From assembly GCA_963773585.1 (NCBI GenBank), contig CAVZBR010000001.1, forward strand, positions 248,001 through 312,000: a DNA stretch of 64,000 nucleotides, read 5' to 3'. Under the pieces are notes generated by a model that saw only the letters and a program-made list of their open reading frames with translations, made no database searches and was not told where the DNA came from. A program made the position numbers and the translations under genes. This DNA is from CAVXJN01 sp963773585 (GTDB taxonomy: Bacteria > Pseudomonadota > Gammaproteobacteria > JASBUN01). Below, in pieces: positions 36,022 to 45,300 of the stretch. Position 1 is the stretch's first letter. Each line of letters opens with the position of its first letter.

Positions 36022-36831
36022 ATGCAAATCCGGATTGGCTACGAATTGATCTATCAATGTCCGCAGTTCACACCTATGATCCTGACGTTAAACGTGCATT
36101 ACAGCCGTGTCTCGGATTTGGTTTCGGCGGACAATATCATCACCGAGCCGGCGGTGCCGATGTGCGCTTACCGCGACGGCTTCGGTAATTGGTGCAGTCG
36201 CATTGTCGCGCCGCCCGGGGACCTGCGTATCACGACGGATGCGGTGATCAACGATAGCGGTGAGCCGGATGCTGTGATTCCTTCCGCGCGCCAGCACGCG
36301 GTGCAGGATCTGCCTTCAGAAACGTTGCTCTACTTGCTCGGCAGCCGCTATTGCGAGACCGATCGTTTGTCGGAGGTCGCCTGGTCGTTGTTCGGCCAGA
36401 CGCCGGAAGGTTGGCCGCGGGTGCAGGCCATCTGCGATTTCGTGCATGACCATGTGAGCTTTGGGTATCAGCATGCACGCGCCACGCGCACCGCGTTGGA
36501 AACCTATAGTGAGCGGACCGGCGTGTGTCGCGACTTCACGCATCTGGCGGTAGCCTTTTGTCGTTGCATGAACATACCGGCCCGTTATTGCACGGGTTAC
36601 CTCGGCGACATCGGCGTGCCAGCGTCGCCGTACGCCATGGATTTTTCCGCCTGGTTCGAGGCCTATCTTGATGGCCAGTGGCATACTTTCGATGCGCGTA
36701 ATAACCAGCCTCGCATCGGGCGGGTGCTGATCGCGCAGGGTCGCGATGCCGCCGATGTGGCGCTCACCAGTACATTCGGGCCGAACCTGCTCAAGGGTTT
36801 TCGGGTGTGGACCGACGAACTAACGGGATGA
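36022..36831 (+). CDS. Transglutaminase-like cysteine protease/amidase
   Basis: The 269-residue protein starts at ATG 36022 after AGGAG. The transglutaminase core has the Cys in RTGVCRDFTHLAVAFCR, the His in GQWHTFDARNN and the Asp just after it. An N-terminal beta domain precedes it (QIRIGYELIYQCPQ), as in bacterial transglutaminase-like proteins that act as proteases or amidases rather than crosslinkers. YCTGYLGDIG is another family block. The frame upstream of 36022 is open but runs through repeat DNA. An N-formylglutamate amidohydrolase-like gene follows 42 bp later on the same strand. Confidence 0.83.
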   Translation: MQIRIGYELIYQCPQFTPMILTLNVHYSRVSDLVSADNIITEPAVPMCAYRDGFGNWCSRIVAPPGDLRITTDAVINDSGEPDAVIPSARQHAVQDLPSETLLYLLGSRYCETDRLSEVAWSLFGQTPEGWPRVQAICDFVHDHVSFGYQHARATRTALETYSERTGVCRDFTHLAVAFCRCMNIPARYCTGYLGDIGVPASPYAMDFSAWFEAYLDGQWHTFDARNNQPRIGRVLIAQGRDAADVALTSTFGPNLLKGFRVWTDELTG

Positions 36832-36873
36832 CGACCGGATCGGGATGGGCAACCAGATCATCGACTCAATCTC

Positions 36874-37656
36874 ATGCGCGAGCCGTTGCTAGAAGCCGAC
36901 GAACCGTCGCCGGTGGAAGTGGTAAACGCCACCGGCGCTGCGGCCGCGGTGCTGGTGTGCGACCACGCTGCCAATCGCGTTCCCCGGCGGCTCGGCCACC
37001 TAGGCCTGGAGCCGCCGCAGCTCGACGCCCACATCGGCTGGGACCCCGGCGCCGCCGATGTTGCCCGCCGACTTGCCCAGGCAGTGAATGCGCCGTTGGT
37101 ACTGAGCGCTTATTCGCGCTTGGTGATCGACTGCAATCGGCCGCCCGCCAGTCACCAGTCCATCGTCGAGCAGATTGACGGCGTTGTCGTGCCGGGCAAT
37201 CGGGACCTGTCGCCTGCGCAACGGGCGGCGCGGGTTCAGAGCGTGTTTCAGCCCTATCACGACGCTATAGAGCATCTGCTGGATCAAAGAGCGCAGCGCC
37301 CGACGCTGCTGCTCAGTATTCACAGCTTCACGCCGGTACTGGATGGTCAACAGCGGCCTTGGCACGTGGGTGTTTCCCATTGGCGGGACGATCGTCTTGC
37401 CGCCTTGCTGCGACGTGCGCTGGCCGCACAACTCGACCTGGTGGTGGGGGACAACGAACCGTATCCCATCGAACCGCACATCGACTACACCGTACCCGTG
37501 CATGGTGAAGGTCGCGGTGTGCCCAGTGTAATGATTGAATTGCGACAGGATCTGGTTGGCACCCCGGCGCTCGCCGGCGGGTGGGCCGATAGGCTCACTC
37601 TGGCCTACCGGAACATCGAGACCGAAGCTGTGGGCCTATGTGGCCAGGCCAAATAG
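36874..37656 (+). CDS. N-formylglutamate amidohydrolase-like protein
   Basis: Family members hydrolyse N-formylglutamate in histidine breakdown; others with this fold act on unknown N-acyl amino acids. The 260-residue protein has AVLVCDHAANRVPRRLG, DAHIGWDPGAADVARRL, YSRLVIDCNRPP, LLLSIHSFTPVLDG and VPSVMIELRQDLVG, in the standard order. The metal-binding and substrate residues of the family appear to be kept. No other histidine-degradation gene is in view, so the substrate is open. It probably shares a transcript with the transglutaminase-like gene. Confidence 0.85.
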   Translation: MREPLLEADEPSPVEVVNATGAAAAVLVCDHAANRVPRRLGHLGLEPPQLDAHIGWDPGAADVARRLAQAVNAPLVLSAYSRLVIDCNRPPASHQSIVEQIDGVVVPGNRDLSPAQRAARVQSVFQPYHDAIEHLLDQRAQRPTLLLSIHSFTPVLDGQQRPWHVGVSHWRDDRLAALLRRALAAQLDLVVGDNEPYPIEPHIDYTVPVHGEGRGVPSVMIELRQDLVGTPALAGGWADRLTLAYRNIETEAVGLCGQAK

Positions 37657-38624
37657 CGGTCGGTGACAAATGCAAAGTTTTCGGGGGGGCGACACGGATA
37701 GCGGTAGGGGTCGGTTTACGCTGCGCTAGCAAATCTACGTGAGGCACTCCGGGCGAGGTGCGTTGTCGGGTTACGCTGCGCTAACCCGACCTACGGTGAA
37801 TCAATTTACCAGGGTTTGGTTGCATATGAATAGGCGAATGGTTAGGCGCGGTTGGAGTACGCCAGCGCAATGTCGGGTTCGCCGCGTCGCCGCTCAACCC
37901 CACCGGCGTACGAAGCCGGAGGCGTAGGGATTGGTTGCGGTCGGCGCGTGATCCGGCTTGCGGTGGACGTCGGGTTCGCCGCTTCGCGGCTTAACCCGAC
38001 CTACGGTTAACCCGACCGCGTCGATCAGGTGATAGGTGTGTGAGGACGCCGGAGCAACGTTGGCCGCTTTGCGGCTAGATGCGAGCTACGTTTAACACGG
38101 CAACGTCGGGCAGGTGATCGGGAGGTCGGGCCGCGTGAGCAACGTTGGTTTGCGGAGCCGCCGGTGGACGTCGGGTTCGCCGCTTCGCGGCTTAACCCGA
38201 CCTACGGTTAACCCGACCGCGTCGATCCGGTGATAGGTGTGTGAGGACGCCGGAGCAACGTTGGGTTTGCCGCTTTGCGGCTAGATGCGAGCTACGTTTA
38301 ACACGGCAACGTCGGGCAGGTGATCGGGAGGTTGGGCCGCGTGAGCAACGTTGGTTTGCGGAGCCACGGGTGAACGTCGGGTTCGCCGCTTTGCGGCTCA
38401 ACCCGACCTACGTTTAACGCGACCGCGTCGATCAGGTGATTGGGACGCCAGAACGTCGGAGCAACGTCGGGTCCGCCGGTTTGTGGCTTGATGCGATCTA
38501 CGCGGTGAATCCGGTCTAGTTGCGGATTTCGAAGGCGTACAAGCGCCGATTTTGGTGTTAACGTAGGCAGCTTCCGGCGTTCTGCATGCCGATACGGCCG
38601 TTCAACTCCCGCTCAATCACATCG
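37657..38624. repeat. Repeat region: family A hairpins and a 200-bp tandem unit
   Basis: A GGTCGGTGACAAATG phrase (near 37659) and family A hairpins (near 37763) lead into a unit with GTCGGGTTCGCCGCTTCGCG followed by GCTTAACCCGACCTACGG. It starts near 37969, 38168 and 38374, a period of about 200 bases. The first two copies are almost identical over more than 190 bases. No gene was seen. Confidence 0.75.
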
Positions 38625-39299
38625 ATGACCCCTTGGACTTTCTTGGAAAGCGCGCTTGTGCCCGGCGGCGGCGAACTGCGCCTGTACCGCCGCCGCGATG
38701 ATTTTTCGATTCGGCTGGTCGGGCGCGGTGAGTTGATGAACAGTCGGGTGCACGGTTCTGAAGCTGCATTGGCGGAACGGACTTGTGCGCGCTTGCCGGA
38801 CGGCGTTGCGCTGCGGGTGCTGGTGGGCGGTTTGGGTATGGGATTTACGTTGGCGGCGGCGCTGCGGCACCTCGACGGCGATGCGCAGGTCGTGGTGGCG
38901 GAATTGTTGCCGGCGGTGGTGGCGTGGAACCGCGGAGTGCTCGGCGATCGGGCGGGGCGCCCACTCGACGATGCCCGGGTGACGGTACAATTGGGTGACG
39001 TCGCAAAGATTTTGCGAACTGATCAGGGCGCTTACGACGGGATCATGTTGGACGTTGATAACGGGCCTGAAGGCTTGACGCGTCGTTCCAACAATTGGCT
39101 TTACGGCGTGGACGGGTTGAACGCCGCGTACTCCGCGTTGCGCCCGCGAGGTGTACTGGCGGTGTGGTCGGCGGGTCCGGATCGGGATTTCACCGAGCGG
39201 CTTCGCAAGGTTGGATTCGATGTGGACGAGGTGCGGGTATATGCCCATGGCACCAAAGGGACGCAGCACGTGATCTGGTTTGCGCGGCGTGGCGAGTGA
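38625..39299 (+). CDS. Spermidine synthase-like methyltransferase-fold protein
   Basis: A 224-residue protein from ATG 38625 with a SAM/dcSAM-binding loop VLVGGLGMGFTLAAALRHLD, an acidic strand VVVAELLPAVVAWNRG, and GDVAKILRTDQGAYDGIMLD with VDNGPEGLTR, all spermidine-synthase-fold motifs. The catalytic Asp of polyamine synthases may lie in the LDVDNGPE segment. Such short, stand-alone members are usually annotated as spermidine synthase-like with unknown substrate. The upstream 39 bases are open in frame, but the later ATG gives the better N-terminus. It stands alone between repeat clusters. Confidence 0.72.
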   Translation: MTPWTFLESALVPGGGELRLYRRRDDFSIRLVGRGELMNSRVHGSEAALAERTCARLPDGVALRVLVGGLGMGFTLAAALRHLDGDAQVVVAELLPAVVAWNRGVLGDRAGRPLDDARVTVQLGDVAKILRTDQGAYDGIMLDVDNGPEGLTRRSNNWLYGVDGLNAAYSALRPRGVLAVWSAGPDRDFTERLRKVGFDVDEVRVYAHGTKGTQHVIWFARRGE

Positions 39300-39966
39300 C
39301 GGGAAGCGAGTCCCTATTCGACCGCCGGAAGGTTTCCGTAGCCAAAATCTCGCGGCAGGCACAGTCCGCTCGATGCGGTTCGGAGCACGGGCATGGCGGA
39401 GTGTTGTATAGGGCGGTCTACTCCACCGCCGGACGATTTCAGTAGCCAAAATCTTGCGGCGGGCACAGCCTGCTCGATGCGGTCCGGAGCACGGGCGTGG
39501 CGGAGTGTTGTATAGGGCGGTCTACTCCACCGCTGGAAGATTTCAGTAGCCAAAATTTTGCGGCGGGCACAGCCCGCTCGCTGCGGTTCAGCAAAGAGCC
39601 GTGCGAAGCGCTGGATAGGGCGGTTGATTCGACCGCTGGAAGATTTCCGGTAACAAAACCTTGCGGCGGGCACGGCCCGCCCTACTTCGTTCGGAGGACG
39701 TGGCGGAGTGCCGTATAGGGCGTTCTATTTGACTGCCAGAAGGTTTCCGTAGCCAAAGTTTTGCGGCGGGAGGTAGTGCGCCCTTTGCGGTTCGGGATAG
39801 AGTGACGCGAAGCGCTGGATAGGGCTCTCTATTTGAACGCCGGAAGTCCATGAGGGAAAGCTTTCGGCGCGCACAGAGCGCCCTATGCGATTCTGGATGG
39901 AAGAATTCCGTAACAACCGGCATGTACCGATGTTCCCGGATTTCGCTGCGCTCTATCTGGCCACGT
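39300..39966. repeat. Family D repeats (about 105-120-bp units, six copies)
   Basis: The unit reads GCCGGAAG(G/A)TTTC(A/C)GTAGC, CAAAATCTTGCGGCGGGCAC, AGCCCGCTCGATGCGGTTC and GTATAGGGCGGTCTA. Copies start near 39321, 39431, 39535, 39637, 39738 and 39840, increasingly diverged. GCGGGCACAGCCCGC is the palindromic core, related to the core of family C. One further copy is at 41940-42030. No gene was seen here. Confidence 0.7.
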
Positions 39967-41577
39967 TCATTGTGCCGCGCGCAGCGGGCTTATGCCCTGG
40001 CCGCGCAGGTAATCTTCGTATGTGCCGCTGAAATCGACGATGCCCTGGGGCGTGAGTTCGATGATCCGTGTTGCCAGGGAGGAAACGAACTCACGGTCAT
40101 GGCTGACGAACAACAGCGTGCCTGGGTAGTTGTCGAGCGCCAGGTTCAGTGACTCGATCGATTCCATATCCAAGTGGTTAGTGGGTTCGTCCAGGCACAT
40201 GACGTTGGGACGTTGCAGGATCAATTTGCCGAACAGCATCCGGCCTTGTTCCCCGCCGGAAAGCACTTTCACGTTTTTATTCAGATCGTCCTTGGAGAAC
40301 AGCAGGCGGCCGAGCACCGCGCGAATGGCCTGTTCGTCATCGCCTTTCTGCCCCCATTGGTCCATCCAGTCGAATACGGTCGCGTCTTGTGCGAAGTCGT
40401 TGGCATGGTCCTGGGCGTAATACCCAAGACTGGTGTTCTCGGACCATTTCACCACGCCGGCGTCGGCTTCCAGGTCGCCCACGAGCGTACGTAGCAGGGT
40501 GGTCTTGCCGATGCCGTTGGGGCCGATGATGGCGATGCGCTCACCCACTTCCACGCTCAACTCGAGCTTCTCGAATAACGGCGTGTCGCCGTAACCCTTG
40601 CGCAGTCCCGTTACTTCCAGCGCATTGCGATACAGTTTCTGGTTCTGCTCGAAACGGATGAACGGGCTGACGCGGCTGGAGGGTTTGATTTCCTCCAGTT
40701 CGATCTTCTCGATCTGCCGTGCACGGGATGTAGCTTGGCGGGCCTTGGATGCGTTGGCGGAGAAGCGGCTGACGAAGGACTGCAGATCGGCGATCTGGGC
40801 TTTCTTCTTGGCGTTATCGGCGTACATGCGCTCGCGAGCCTGGGTAGCGGCGGTCATGTATTCGTCGTAGTTGCCGGTGTACAAGCGCACCTCGCCGTAG
40901 TCCAGATCCGCCATGTGGGTGCAGACGCTGTTCAAGAAGTGGCGGTCATGGGAAATAATGATCATGGTGCTGTTGCGCCCGGTGAGCACGCCCTCGAGCC
41001 AACGGATCGTGTTGATATCGAGGTTATTGGTGGGCTCGTCCAGCAGCATGATGTCGGGATCGGCGAACAAGGCTTGCGCCAGCAGTACGCGCAGTTTCCA
41101 GCCCGGCGCGACGGCGCTCATGGGGCCGTCGTGCTGTTCGATGGGAATTTCCAGTCCCAGCAGCAATTCGCCCGCACGCGCTTCGGCGGTATAGCCGCCC
41201 AGTTCGGCGAAACGCGCTTCGAGTTCGGCCACCTTCATGCCGTCCTCTTCGCTCATCTCCGCCAGACCGTAGATGCGATCGCGCTCCTGCTTGATCTGCC
41301 ACAGCTCTTCATGGCCGAAGATGACGGTGTCGATCACCGTGTGGTCCTCGAATGCGAACTGATCCTGGCGCAGCTTGCCGACCCGCTTGCCGTCCTCGAA
41401 CGAGACCGAACCGGCGCTGGGTTCCTGCTCGCCGCCGAGAATTTTCATGAACGTTGATTTGCCGCAGCCGTTGGCCCCGATCAGGCCATAGCGCATGCCT
41501 TCTCGGAATTTGACCGAAACGTTCTCGAACAACGGCTTGGCGCCGAACTGCATGGTTAGGTTGGCTGTGGTGATCAC
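39967..41577 (-). CDS. ybiT: ABC-F ATPase, YbiT type
   Basis: ABC-F proteins act on ribosomes and are soluble. The 536-residue protein has two ATPase domains with Walker A GLIGANGCGKSTFMK and AIIGPNGIGKTTLLR, Walker B LLDEPTNNLDINTIRWLE and CLDEPTNHLDMESIESL, and a linker rich in charged residues (SFVSRFSANASKARQATSRA). The first domain has the YbiT-type signature VAPGWKLRVLLAQALF in place of SGG, and the second LSGGEQGRMLFGKLIL. Length matches YbiT (about 530). It is a single gene; family repeats lie upstream of its end. Confidence 0.92.
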   Translation of the reverse strand: MITTANLTMQFGAKPLFENVSVKFREGMRYGLIGANGCGKSTFMKILGGEQEPSAGSVSFEDGKRVGKLRQDQFAFEDHTVIDTVIFGHEELWQIKQERDRIYGLAEMSEEDGMKVAELEARFAELGGYTAEARAGELLLGLEIPIEQHDGPMSAVAPGWKLRVLLAQALFADPDIMLLDEPTNNLDINTIRWLEGVLTGRNSTMIIISHDRHFLNSVCTHMADLDYGEVRLYTGNYDEYMTAATQARERMYADNAKKKAQIADLQSFVSRFSANASKARQATSRARQIEKIELEEIKPSSRVSPFIRFEQNQKLYRNALEVTGLRKGYGDTPLFEKLELSVEVGERIAIIGPNGIGKTTLLRTLVGDLEADAGVVKWSENTSLGYYAQDHANDFAQDATVFDWMDQWGQKGDDEQAIRAVLGRLLFSKDDLNKNVKVLSGGEQGRMLFGKLILQRPNVMCLDEPTNHLDMESIESLNLALDNYPGTLLFVSHDREFVSSLATRIIELTPQGIVDFSGTYEDYLRGQGISPLRAAQ

Positions 41578-42373
41578 GAGAAGTACCGAAAAAGTGCGGG
41601 AAAAAGGATTCGACCGACGGGCGGGTCTTGCAAAGAGGCGCTATTGGAACATACGTGACGGCGGAAAGGAACCGGCGGGCTGCGTGTCATATCCGATTGA
41701 ACCGATTTCCGCCCGCTCGGCCAGCGGCAGGTCGGGCGCGGAACTGGCAGCCGGCGGGCAGACCGCGGCCGCCAGTGTCGACTCGGCAGCACCGTCGGAC
41801 TCGCGCCAAGGGAAATGAGCGAAAAGCAGTAGCGCCGGCACGGAATCTTTTCGCAATGAATCCACCGGGTGCTTTCCGGCAGTCAAGCCGGCACAGCCCC
41901 GACCGTTCGAAGAACGGTTGTTGGCAAGCGTCGAATAGGACGGTTTATTTGACCGCCGGGAGGTTTCAGCAGCCAAAATCTTGCGGCGGGCGCAGCGCGC
42001 CCGACGCGGTTCGGGATAGAACCGATGCTCACCGTCAGAAATGCCGCGCCGATCAGGCAAGTACCGCCGGCTCGGATCTTTTTCATCGGTTGACCGACGG
42101 GAGTGGTGTCGCGCAAACAAAGCGCCATGCGCTAGTGAGTGACGGCCGGCATCGGAAGCGGGCGGAGCGTCGATACCGTCTTGCCGTTCAACCAGTACCG
42201 GGTGCCCAGGTTCCATTCGATCGCAGCGCCGACGTTATCCAACGTCACTCGCCGGACCTCGGGTATTGTCTCAACGCGCCTGTTGCGCCAGATTCGCGCG
42301 TGGTTGAATCGCGCACGGGGTTCGTCGGGCCTCCGCGGCGCGCGTGCGCCCCGGGAAAATGCCAAAAGGCAAA
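41578..42373. other. Intergenic region with one family D repeat and short coding scraps
   Basis: No convincing gene. A family D unit lies at about 41940-42030. On the reverse strand a short frame from 42086 begins MKKIRAGGTCLIGAAFLTVS, signal-peptide-like, then runs into the repeat. Another reverse frame (down to 42132) ends IEWNLGTRYWLNGKTVSTLR. They could be parts of one exported protein that was broken by the repeat, but neither is identified. Confidence 0.4.
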
Positions 42374-45300
42374 TCAGTTGAGAGGTGGGGACGGCGCCGT
42401 ATCGAGTACCTCCTGCAGCGATTCCAAATTCACGGGTTTGACCATGTGGTGATCGATGCCGGCCAGCTTGGAATCGTCCACATCCTCCGATTGACCATAA
42501 CCGCTCACTGCGATCAATGTGGCATCGCCATCCTGGCTGCGCAGCGACTTCGCCAAGTCGTGGCCGCTCATGTCCGGCAGTCCGAGGTTCAACAGGATGA
42601 CTTCCGGCGCGAAACTGGCGGCGAGCGTAAGCGCGCTCTGGCCGTCGTAGGCGCGACGTACTTGGTGGCCAGCCGTCTCAAGCCCCATCGCGAGACTGTC
42701 GGCGGCGTCCTGGTTGTCATCGACCACCAGAATGCGTTTGGCTGCGCCGGTAGTGCGACCCGGCGGTGGCTTGAGCTGTTTAGTTGGCGGAGGCTGGTCT
42801 GCCGACTTCGCCAACGGTAGCCGCACGGTGAACTTACTCCCTTTGCCGGCACCGCCGCTGCTGACTTCGACGCGCCCGCCGTGCAACGTCGTCAGCCTTT
42901 CCACCAGCGTCAGCCCCAGCCCGAGACCACCGGCCGGGGCGTGCGGGTCGGCTGCGCCGCGGGTGAATATCTCGAATACATGGGTGAGGGTGTCGGGGGG
43001 GATGCCGACGCCGTCGTCGGCAAGCACGATCACCGCATCGGTGCCTTCCCGATAGGTGAGCACCCGAATGTGTCCGCCCTCCGGGGTGTATTTGGCGGCG
43101 TTGTCCAGCAGATTGGTGATGATCTGGGTGAGCCGGGTCTCATCGCCGTCGACGATGAGTGGCTCGGCATTTTGCTCAACGCTCAGCTGGTGCGCGCGTT
43201 GTTCGACTACCGGCTCTATCTCGGCAATGGCACTGTTCACGACTTCGCGCAGGTCCAGGCGTTGGAACTGCAGTTCGATGCGCCCGGACTTGATGCGCGA
43301 CACATCGAGCAAATCGTCCACCAACCGAGTGAGGTGAAGGACCTGGCGTTCGCACATTTCCCGCACGCGCTTCAGCTTGGCGTCTGCGGGCAGCATCTGT
43401 TTGAACAACTCCATGCCGGTGCGCATGGGTGCCAGGGGGTTGCGCAGCTCGTGGCCGAGCAAAGCCAGGAACTCGTCTTTGCGTTGATCCATTTGCCGCA
43501 ACTTCGTTTCCGCCTTTTTTCGGGAATCGATGTCGGCGTTCATTCCCACCCAGCCGCGGACATTGCCGAGCGCGTCTCGCAGGGGAACTGCGCGGGCATA
43601 AGTCCAGCGCCAGTTGCCGCTGACATGCCGGAGGCGAAATTCCGCCTCGAAGGGTGTGGCTTCCTTGACGTGGCGAAACCATGCTTCCTGCGCCGCGGCA
43701 CGATCGTCCGGATGCACGGCGTCGAGCCAGCCGATGCCGCGCCACTGGTCGAATGTCTGGCCCGTGAAGGCGCGCCAGGAAGGCGAATCGTCGACCACCA
43801 AGCCCTGGGCATCGGTGGTCCAGACGATCTGCGCAGACGCTGACACCAGGGCGCGAAACGTTTCTTCGGAATCGCGCAATGCGACTTCCGTGTGCTTGAG
43901 CTGGGTGATCTCGACCAGCGTGATGACCACGCCTTGAATCTGATCCGCCGATGAGCGGTAAGGGAGCAAGCGGGTGAGATACCATTCCCCGGTTTCGCTT
44001 TGGATCTCCCGTTGGATGGGTGCAAGGTGTTTGAGGACCGTGCGGGTATCTTGTTCGAGTTCGTCATAGCGCAGGCGGTGGCGCAGCTCGGTCAGCGGCC
44101 GGCCCTGATCGCTGGGACGGACGTGGAAAAGTTTTTTCGCCTGGGGCGTTACCCGCAGGATGCGCAACTGACGGTCGAGAAACAGCGTCGCGATCTGCGT
44201 AGAGACAATCAAATTGTTGAGATCGCTCGTCAGCTGGCTCAGTTCTTCGACTTTGTGTCGATTCTCCTGATTGACGGTCTGCAATTCCTCGTTCATGGAT
44301 TGCAGCTCTTCCTTGCTGGTTTCCAACTCTTCCATGGTGGAACGCAGTTCCTCGTTGATGGACTGCAATTCCTCGTTGGCTACCTTCATCTCCTCCTGGG
44401 AGGTCTCATATTGCGCAATGACGCTGCGCAGGCGTTCCTTGGTGTGATCGAGTTCCACCCGGTCTTCCGTTGGACTCGGGCGTTCGCCTTCGGACGCAGC
44501 CGTTGCGTCTAGCTCGTCGAACATCACCAGGGTGAGGCCGTCCATTCCATCGTCCCGGGGCGCACGTACGATCAACATTACCTGCGCGGGTTTACCTTCG
44601 AGCTGCATCGCGATCCATCGAGTGCGGGTGCTTTTGGCGTGATCGGTGGCGCTTTGCAGGGCGGCGCGCAATTCGATCCGCAATTCCTCACGTATGAGTT
44701 TGAATACGTTGGCGGACATTTCTCCGCCGGGCACCTGCAAATACCGCGCGGCGGATTCCGACGAATGTACGATTCTGGAATCCTGGTCGATCAGGATGCT
44801 GGGCAAGGCGTAGCGTTCGACCATTTTCTGATGGAGCGCGCCGTAGCTTACAGAGGCATCGGTGCGCGTCGGAGGATCGCCTTGACGCCGTGCGTATTGC
44901 GGCAAGCGGGAAAATACCGGTAGCCGGGGCTCGGGCGCTGGAACATTGCGCCGGCGAAATATGCAGTGCTCTTTGCTTTCCGGTTGAAACAGCGCTGAGC
45001 GCTCGATGGTTTCCGAGGGGCCGAGTATGAGCAGGCCATCGGGGTTGAGCGCGTAGTGAAACAAATCAACGACCCCGCCTTGCGCATCGCGCTGAAGGTA
45101 AATCAGTACGTTGCGGCAGACGATCAAATCCAGGCGGGAAAAGGGCGGGTCGCGAAGCAGATTGTGAGAAGCGAACACGACCAGTTCGCGCACATCTTTG
45201 CCGACCCGGTAGGCGCCGTCCTCTTTGCGAAAATAGGTCTGCAAGCGTTTGGGCGAGACCGCCGCCTCGATGGTCTCGGGGTAGACGCCGGCGCGTGCGC

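Noticed and set aside
41628..42452. 274-codon forward frame between ABC-F and hybrid kinase genes
   Set aside because: Low-complexity Arg/Pro/Ser-rich residues and a family D repeat inside; no start signal.
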